DNA of 12,531 nt, from NCBI GenBank assembly GCA_900642245.1, contig CAAAJI010000874.1, positions 1 through 12,531 of the forward strand. The letters are read 5' to 3'. Positions within the stretch are counted from its first letter, which is position 1. Every line of letters starts with the position of its first letter. The position numbers were made by a program, and so were the translations under genes. Shown piece by piece: positions 7,347-12,531 of this stretch. This DNA comes from Fragilaria radians (lineage: Eukaryota; Bacillariophyta; Fragilariophyceae; Fragilariales; Fragilariaceae). The notes under the pieces were generated by a model. That model was given only the letters and a program-made list of their open reading frames with translations. It did no database searches and was not told the DNA's origin.

Positions 7347-8405
7347 ATGTCAGGACTGAATTACTACGAGATTTTTAACACGCCCTGGGGCTTGGATGAA
7401 GATATACAATCCCAAATCCTAACTTTGGATCTCCTTCCCCATGCTTTTGATAATCCAGGAATTGTTACTCCTGTTTTTGGTGACATGGATCAATGTCCCC
7501 TTTGTTTCAAAAAGCTTCCAATTCCAAAGGAGGCTTTTGATGCAATGTGTAAAGGTAATGATAGCTTTATATTTGACAGTAATGTCAAGAAAAAGATTAA
7601 ATATCATGGTGACAAGTTCCATTCCCATTCTGTTTTGTGGCCAGTAACTCAAGCCAATCATAAAATTGAATCTGACCAGGTGTCTGTTATCTTCATGGCA
7701 CAAAAGCTGTTGACCATTGCCTCTAAAAAGCAAGAACTAGCAGACTTTGTTGATATTAAGATTTACATCTCCTCTGTTTTTGGCATTGCCATTGAACTGC
7801 TTCATAGGTATTCCTCCAACTCCTCATTTGGTGCAAACTGCAGGGAAAGGATTGCATTCCTTGATGAGGTTGATATTTTTTTAAGTGAACTGCTGCATGC
7901 ATCCATGAAGGTTAAATGGGAATTGTTGTTTGCATTGAATGATAATACGTTCTCTCTTATCAATTTCTTACAGAACGTTTTGGAGGGTGGGTCTTTTTCT
8001 TAGCCCAAGTTTCCCTCATTCCAGGGAATTGACTTTGATATCAAGTTGGCTACTTTATACAAAAGGAAGAAACAAGTAATGATTCAAGAGGTTAACATGG
8101 ATGAGGAGGATTTTACTGAACACATGGATGGGTATGAGGCAACTGAATCCATGGATGATATGATTGGAACCATCTTTGAGAATCTTGGATTGGATGAAGT
8201 ACAAGAGAGTAATGAAAATCTTGGATTGGATGAAGTACAAGAGAGTAATGAAAATCTTGGATTGGATGAAGTACATGAGACTAACAAGAATGTTGGATTA
8301 GAAGAAGTCCACAATGTCATTGTACCTTCTAATTTTTGTGCCACAAGGCATTTTCCAGAGGATGCAACAAAGGTCCTTTATCATGAGCTTTTTTACAGGA
8401 ACTAG
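7347..8405 (+). pseudogene. N-terminal region of a DOT1-like/RecQ-like fusion, Cys/His cluster and acidic repeat
   Basis: One reading frame of 353 codons from ATG 7347, interrupted in frame by TAG at 8001-8003 and ended by TAG at 8403-8405. The same frame continues into the methyltransferase domain after 8405. The N-terminal 218 codons are not recognised; they contain C50, C53, H92 and H94 (DQCPLC...FHSH), a possible zinc site. Residues about 110-210 look helical and soluble. After the first TAG the frame gives a basic patch, then an acidic Asp/Glu-rich stretch with four 12-residue repeats (8181-8315). Both TAGs lie near acceptor-like sequence (gtctttttcttag ending at 8003, cttttttacag ending at 8398), so unspliced introns are an alternative to nonsense mutation, though no matching donor is convincing. 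Confidence 0.6.
8181..8315 (+). repeat. 36-bp in-frame tandem repeat, 3.7 copies (12-residue acidic unit)
   Basis: Units start at 8181, 8217, 8253 and 8289. Each encodes 12 residues of the form NLGLDEVQESNE. The first two are identical, the third has small changes and the fourth is partial and more diverged (NVGLEEVHN). The repeat keeps the host frame. It would form an acidic, probably flexible or weakly helical linker between the N-terminal region and the methyltransferase domain. The near-identity of two copies points to recent slippage or conversion. Confidence 0.9.
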
Positions 8406-8879
8406 GACTTTGTGGGTGCTGTTGGATCATCAACATATGGAGAAACCAATAAGTCTGGAGTTCACAGACTTATTGGTTGGATTCACCAGCATTTCTTCAA
8501 GTATTTAAGTCCAGAAGAAAAATCTAGCTTTCAGATGATTGATGTCGAAGCTGGGCTTATGACCACACTTGCACATATTGCACAGGAGATTAAGGGTCAA
8601 TACTGTGGTCTTGAGATTTGTCCAACCAGAGCCAGACTTTCTGCCCTGTCCTATGAAAGACTTCTGAAGACCAATGTTTTGCACAACACCAAGATTGCTT
8701 ATGTTTGGGATGATGTGAAGAATGTTACAAAATTTGATTTTGACCTTGTTTATGCCTTTGATGAAACCATGGATCCTTATTGCTTGGATCCACATAATGG
8801 AGGTTTTCAAGAGTTCTCCAAGGTGCAAGTTCCTAATCTCCTTCAAGACCCAAAAGGATGTTCTTGGCAACCTGAATGA
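8406..8879 (+). pseudogene. DOT1-like SAM-dependent methyltransferase domain, main part
   Basis: Continues the 7347 frame after TAG 8403-8405. DOT1-family features appear in order: a YGET loop at 8436-8447 (compare VYGET in DOT1), the SAM-binding motif I region MIDVEAGL at 8538-8561, GLEICPTRARLSALSYE at 8607-8657 (the G-x-E acidic residue that contacts SAM ribose) and LVYAFDETMDP at 8745-8777. DOT1 proteins methylate histone H3 lysine 79 in the nucleosome core and lack a SET domain (family knowledge); the substrate here is unknown. Motif I has Glu (8547-8549) where DxGxG families have the first Gly, one base from GGA, which should harm SAM binding. Homology in this frame ends near 8800; the rest (to TGA 8877-8879) is a frameshift product. 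It could also be another class I methyltransferase. Confidence 0.58.
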
Positions 8880-9150
8880 TTTCTACCACATGGTAGAAGA
8901 CTATGAGGTTAAGTGTGTTCACACTGAAAAGGTAAAAATGAAGATGAAGCCCAAAATGTGTAGTGCAGGAGTTTTTGTAAAGGACTCAGTGAAGGATGCA
9001 ATGTTGCCAAGAGTAACAGAAGTAACAGGAACTCTCCATGAGGGTGGTGATCCTAACTGGTCTGACTGTTTCCACTTATGGAACAATACAGACAAAATTG
9101 GTCTCTTTCACCATTTAATTGAAGAAATTGATCAGTTACGTAGCTCAAAA
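8790..9150 (+). pseudogene. C-terminal part of DOT1-like domain joined to helicase motif 0
   Basis: After a one-base shift at about 8790-8805 the protein resumes in the frame of 8722-9162. FKSSPRCKFLISFKTQKD follows naturally from the AFDETMDP segment as the last strand of the methyltransferase fold. About 100 Lys/Met/Val-rich residues follow, then LWNNTDKIGLFHHLIEEIDQLRSS. The last residues plus QKEL from the next frame (shift at about 9145-9148) form an LRxxQ motif, like RecQ motif 0 (F/L-R-x-x-Q). This single uninterrupted frame therefore links both enzymatic domains. The apparent stop at 9160-9162 is only the frameshift tail. Confidence 0.58.
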
Positions 9151-10009
9151 AGAGCTTGTTAAATTTGGAAGAGGTCACAAAGATTCCACAATGCACTGTG
9201 TTTGCCTGCTTGCACCTGGCCAAGGAAAGTCTATGTCATATATTCTTCCAACACTTGCAAGAAGTATTGCAGAAAAAGAGACAAAATTGATCATACACAT
9301 TTTGCCTTACACTTTTCTTGCTGGAAATCAATATCATGCTGCCAAAAAAGTGATACACAATCAGTTTGGATTTACAAATACCATTATTGAAACATAATCT
9401 GGGAAAGATATACAAATTGGGAAAATTCCGGAACACCCTCTATTGATCTTGAATCTTGATGCAGCTTTCAATTTGTTTACACATTACAGACACTTTATGG
9501 AATCTTGGGTTGATCAAAGAGTTTTGGATCGAATTTTTATTGATGAAGTGCATACTGTCTCCAGTGAGATAAGATTTAGATCTTCCTTCAAGGTACTTGA
9601 ATGGTTGCCTAGTTTGGGAATTCCTATCATTGCTTTGAGAGGAACACTTCCTTTATTTGCTTTATCAAGACTGACCAAAAAACTTTGTCTATCACAGGAT
9701 AAGAATAGCTCTAATTGTCATATTATTTATCATGAGAAAATCTATCGAAGCTTTCCAGATGGTTTTGAGATTTTGATTGAGATGCAAAGTGATTTCATAG
9801 CCAAGACTGTTGAATTTGTGATAAAAACATTGTGTCAGGCACCTTGTCAAGGTGTAATTCATGTTTTTGCTGATGTGAAAGAAAATGCTAAGACTATTTT
9901 CAACAACTTGTTTCAACAATTCAACTTTCAAAATGTAAGTGCAGAAAGCACACAACAGGAACAGCTAAAGATTGCTGAAGAGTGGTCTAAGGTTCTTTCA
10001 GGGTATTGA
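9119..10009 (+). pseudogene. RecQ-like SF2 helicase, motifs I-IV (broken by TAA)
   Basis: One frame of 297 codons split by TAA at 9395-9397. Motif I (Walker A) APGQGKS is at 9212-9232, with the nucleotide-binding GxGKS core. Motif II is DEVH at 9542-9553, preceded by hydrophobic IFI. A motif III-like GTLP is at 9641-9652, where RecQ proteins have (S/T)ATxP. Motif IV-like GVIHVFADVKENAKTIF begins near 9850. These are ATP-driven 3'-5' DNA helicases in their family. The organisation resembles divergent RecQ-like helicases of fungi and protists rather than BLM/WRN. The frame ends at TGA 10007-10009 because the first copy of a duplicated segment lost one A near 9991. With three upstream domains this would have been a large nuclear protein. 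Confidence 0.7.
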
Positions 10010-10201
10010 TTGCTATAACTATTGGACTTGTTGGAAATGAAAAGCCATATTGTAAGCAGGGGGGCCCTCGAATTGTAACTGCAAAAAGCACACAAAAGAA
10101 ACAGCTGAAGATTGCTGAGAAGTGGTTTAAAGGTTCTTTCAGGGTATTGATCTCTACAGCTATTGGACTTGTTGGAAATGAAAATCCATATTGTAAGCAA
10201 A
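9932..10201 (+). repeat. Tandem duplication (about 141 bp) covering helicase motif V
   Basis: 9932-10060 and 10072-10201 align with about 10 percent mismatches: gcagaaagcacacaa at 9941 matches gcaaaaagcacacaa at 10081, and tgtaagca ends both. The present offset is 140 bp. The first copy lacks one A in its ta(a)aggttc run, so the original offset was 141 bp, 47 codons, an in-frame duplication. The second copy keeps VLISTAIGLVGNENP, the motif V equivalent, and leads on into motif VI. The divergence suggests the duplication is old and was tolerated while the gene was still coding, or arose early in decay. Confidence 0.85.
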
Positions 10202-10584
10202 TAGCCTGTACAGGGTACCTTCATGATAATATGCAAGTTATTCAAGCTATTGGGCGTTTGAGACACCAGAGGACAGCTAGTGGGAAAAGTTTCTTTTCTA
10301 GCGTTACACATTTATTTAATGAAAATTTGTTGTCCTTTGAAGATCAGGAAATGTTTTGCTGGACTATGTCATCCAAAGGTGTGAAGCTTTGGTGTATGGC
10401 TGCAATTAGTGGTGACAGAGGATGTTCCATGAGATTACTTTCAAAGGTTTTTGGGAAGGAAAATGATGATTGTGGCACTTGCCAGACATGTCGTCTTTCT
10501 CCAATGAGGATTCAACAGAAAGAATCTAGGCAGAGATTGGAGAATCACAAGAAAGTTGGGCTAGCATGTGAGCGTGTATTATGA
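10006..10584 (+). pseudogene. RecQ-like helicase, motifs V-VI and C-terminal Cys cluster
   Basis: 192 codons in the frame that continues the helicase after the one-base loss near 9991; the listed start is not a real start. Motif V is VLISTAIGLVGNENP. Motif VI, QAIGRLR at 10243-10263, matches the Q-x-x-G-R-x-x-R arginine-finger motif of SF2 helicases. Further on, CGTCQTC (Cys codons at 10471, 10480 and 10489) resembles the end of the zinc-binding module after the RecQ helicase core. The frame ends at TGA 10582-10584 through another shift; homologous-looking sequence continues in a different frame to 10708. Confidence 0.66.
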
Positions 10585-10708
10585 AAGCTTGCAGAAAAAT
10601 GATAGGTTTGCAACAGCAAAGACTGTTGTGGTATTGTATGATAATTGGAAAGGATTGGAAATCCTAAGGAAGTCAAGCAAAATGTATATAAACTTTTTCT
10701 ATTACTGA
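10559..10708 (+). pseudogene. Probable last C-terminal segment of the helicase gene
   Basis: In a frame different from 10006-10584, the sequence reads VYYESLQKNDRFATAK and then a hydrophobic/charged stretch, ending at TGA 10706-10708. Its composition is protein-like and it begins where the previous frame is lost, so a frameshift at about 10550-10570 is inferred. There is no motif to confirm it. Confidence 0.4.
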
Positions 10709-10888
10709 ATACTTTTACTTCATACATTTTTGCGGCATCCGGTCCTGTAGGGTTATACTGAAGCATTGACATCCGGTCCATCTCCAATTTTTCTCTTTTC
10801 ATACCATAGATATTTCGTCACAAAGATTGTAAGAATGAAGGGACAAAAACAACAATTAAAGCAAAATAGGGTGCCTATGGAAAGGTGA
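10709..10888. other. Short spacer with a repeated catccggtcc motif
   Basis: No coding signal. The decamer catccggtcc occurs twice, at 10736-10745 and 10770-10779, in otherwise AT-rich DNA. It may be the 3' flank of the helicase pseudogene. Confidence 0.4.
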
Positions 10889-11236
10889 ATATTCATAAGG
10901 AGAGTAAGGTCTCCCAACTATGACGTCTCGCTGAAGTTTGGTTGGCTAATTATTGCCAATATTACCGAACGAATGGCATTGGGAATGGCTGAATTTTTGG
11001 ACAAGGATATGCGACAGAGAACCAAGGATATTATGGAATACAACCGTAATTATCACGTTGTGCCGGGTCATGTGGGAGAAGGATTAAGTCATCTCTTTGC
11101 AGCATCTGGGCTAGAACGACCGGAACTTGCGGAAATTTTTCGTTTCTATACCATCCCCAATAGTTCAAGGCATTACTTTGATTATTGCCTCACTAATTTT
11201 TCTGTCATCAAGCCATTACCAAACAACACACGATAG
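10889..11236 (+). pseudogene. Squalene synthase-like fragment
   Basis: An open frame from 10889 (after TGA 10886-10888) to TAG 11234-11236. The first ATG, 10973, lies inside the homology. ANITERMALGMAEFL at 10956-11000 and HVGEGLSHLFAASGLE at 11066-11113 resemble the central region of squalene synthase (farnesyl-diphosphate farnesyltransferase), the ER enzyme that joins two farnesyl diphosphates for sterol synthesis. In the family, the M-G-x-G-M-A-x-F helix and the Y-C-H-Y-V-A-G-L-V-G-x-G-L-S stretch occur in this order and at this spacing. Here the second motif is degraded (NYHVVPGHVGEG). Neither Asp-rich substrate-binding motif (DTVEDD type, DYLED type) is present, and the last 30 or so residues do not fit. 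It covers only a small part of a normal protein of about 400 residues, so it is a relic, perhaps a retrocopy or a captured exon. Confidence 0.6.
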
Positions 11237-12245
11237 ACTCCAGAATGAAGTGGAATCAACTTGTGAACAATAATTAGAAGTTTTTTGTATTACCATATAT
11301 AGTCATTTCCATTTAAATTGTTGAGTTTGAAGATTTACTACAATAGAATGAAAATCTTGGATTTGGAGAGCTGACCGTGATATCAGTAGATTTAATTTAG
11401 TATGATCTTTCCCAATCTACTATTTATCTATAATTGAGTGACACTAGTGAGTATGATAAACATTGCACTGTAAATACCAGTCGTGCCCCAAACCCCAGAA
11501 TAATACTGAAGTCAAGTCCATTATTCAAATGATTGTTATTTGCACCAATAAGTTAAATTTGTTTTGTCACAAATCACAAACTTTGTCTCCAATCATTGAA
11601 CAAATTTTGATATGTTCTTACAAATGGGACACAAAACAGTTCTTGATCTGTTAATGTTTTGCATTCTTTTGAGGCAATGAAGCATTGACAAAGCATCAAC
11701 ACATGTAGACCTTCTCATTGTATCAATGTGGTTCCAATTCTATCAATATTTTTCAAGGTTCACAGAACCTAGGCTCAAAACTTCAAGTTTTGGTCACAAT
11801 GACACAAAACGTCAACACAAAGTCAAAGGAGAAGTGGCTCACAAAATTCCCGCATTTGTCAAGGTATCTCACCATACAGCGAATACCTTCCACATTTTAG
11901 TTGTGCTACAAACACCAAATTAGTTAGACCCTGTGTGCTCAAGAACCTTCAAAAGGTAACAAGGAGGATCCAAGACCAATTTTACATGAAATTGCATAGC
12001 AAGGTCATATTCTACACAATCAGTACAAGGCGTCAAATCCCCATTTATGATAGATATAAAATTGTAATTTTCATTTATCCCTGGATTTTTGGACTTTAGC
12101 CCACTTTGTTTATCACATGTAAACTATTTAATTTTGTGCTTCCTATACGCAGTGGCTATGCCATCCCATTGCATTCTAGAACCTTGCCAAGCATCATGTG
12201 TAGCGCTACCAGAAGCTTCAATAGCTGAAACTAATCAATCAATAG
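11237..12245. other. No gene recognised
   Basis: About 1 kb of AT-rich DNA in which all ORFs are short and lack protein character. The only structure noticed is a 17-base palindrome at 11776-11792 (CAAAACTT, C, AAGTTTTG). The right part could be the 5' leader or LTR of the retroelement whose Gag-like frame starts at about 12246, but the matching repeat would lie outside the window. Confidence 0.5.
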
Positions 12246-12531
12246 AGACCAGATCAAGTAACTCAAGTGGACATCCCTCAAGATATTGGACCTCTACAAG
12301 ATGCGGAACACCGTACACAGTTTGCTTTGGCCCCAGCTTTGGCCAACCATGACATCATTGACTACATAACTCCTGCAGGTGCAAAGGTCTTGAAAGCAGG
12401 AATAGACCCGTTACGATCTACATTTGATTGTACAGCAGTCAACCTCCCACTATTTCTTGACCAGCTCAAGGATAGGGCATCCATTTATGCCTGGACAACA
12501 TTTACACAAATATTGGATTGCATCACCAATA
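12246..12531 (+). CDS. Retroelement Gag-like protein, 5' part, runs off the window
   Basis: 95 open codons after TAG 12243-12245, continuing to the window end. The text PLQDAEHRTQFALAPALAN, then HDIIDYITPAGAKVL and LFLDQLKDRASIYAW, matches the N-terminal region of Gag-like proteins that recur in diatom genomes (recognised pattern, not searched). These are attached to LTR retroelements and would form the particle shell. There is no in-frame ATG before the homology; an overlapping frame carries ATG 12089 or 12158 and a Ser/Glu-rich lead-in, so a frameshift or an intron just upstream is probable. Its relation to the minus-strand gypsy remnant cannot be tested here because the conserved parts do not overlap. 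Confidence 0.5.

Noticed and set aside
8055..8344. Minus-strand repetitive ORFs opposite the 36-bp repeat
   Set aside because: They owe their repeats to the plus-strand acidic repeat, which lies in the longer frame leading to the methyltransferase domain.
7347..10708. Helitron or Crypton identity for the helicase region
   Set aside because: The helicase motifs are RecQ-like SF2, not the Pif1-like SF1 type of Helitrons. No Rep/HUH motif or tyrosine recombinase is seen, and no terminal structures were found.
10545..10802. Minus-strand 85-codon ORF
   Set aside because: No domain character; it overlaps the likely C-terminal end of the helicase on the other strand.
11346..11362. aatgaaaatcttggatt, matching part of the 36-bp repeat at about 8211 and 8247
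   Set aside because: The match of 17 bases does not extend to either side and is AT-rich, so chance or a tiny duplicated scrap cannot be separated.

Overview
The window reads as AT-rich nuclear DNA from a stramenopile, most likely a diatom. The reasons are a long Pro/Thr-rich 'PT' repeat array of the kind common in diatom proteins, a Ty1/copia element close to diatom CoDi-type elements, Ty3/gypsy-like Gag/protease remains, a diatom-style Gag-like ORF at the right edge, and no bacterial gene organisation. The species cannot be named from the sequence alone. This is an accessory, repeat-rich locus: nearly every coding stretch is part of a mobile element or is broken.

Layout. 1-431 and 5119-5871 are two halves of one tandem array with 117-bp and 105-bp units, open on the minus strand as PT repeats. 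A complete Ty1/copia element (432-5118) is inserted in it, flanked by gagatg target-site copies. Its LTRs are 319 and 323 bp and nearly identical. Its Gag-PR-IN-RT-RNaseH polyprotein (791-4871, plus strand) has a small deletion with frameshift in RT at about 3680 and a pair of compensating indels at about 4061 and 4112. Directly right of the array, on the minus strand, lies a truncated Ty3/gypsy-like Gag zinc-knuckle and protease fragment (5894-6655). An AT-rich non-coding stretch follows (6656-7346).

7347-10708 (plus) is the most unusual part. It is a decayed gene of roughly 1,100 codons that appears to have encoded one large protein: an N-terminal region with a Cys/His cluster, a 12-residue acidic tandem repeat, a DOT1-like methyltransferase domain and a RecQ-like SF2 helicase ending in a Cys cluster. 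One unbroken reading frame carries the end of the methyltransferase straight into helicase motif 0, which argues for a true fusion rather than two neighbours. The gene is split by two TAG codons, one TAA, about four frameshifts and a duplication of about 141 bp over motif V.

10889-11236 holds a small fragment resembling squalene synthase. 11237-12245 shows no gene. 12246-12531 is the start of a Gag-like ORF that leaves the window. The copia parts clearly belong together. The helicase-methyltransferase pseudogene shows no terminal repeats or transposase, so whether it was a host gene or cargo of a mobile element remains open.
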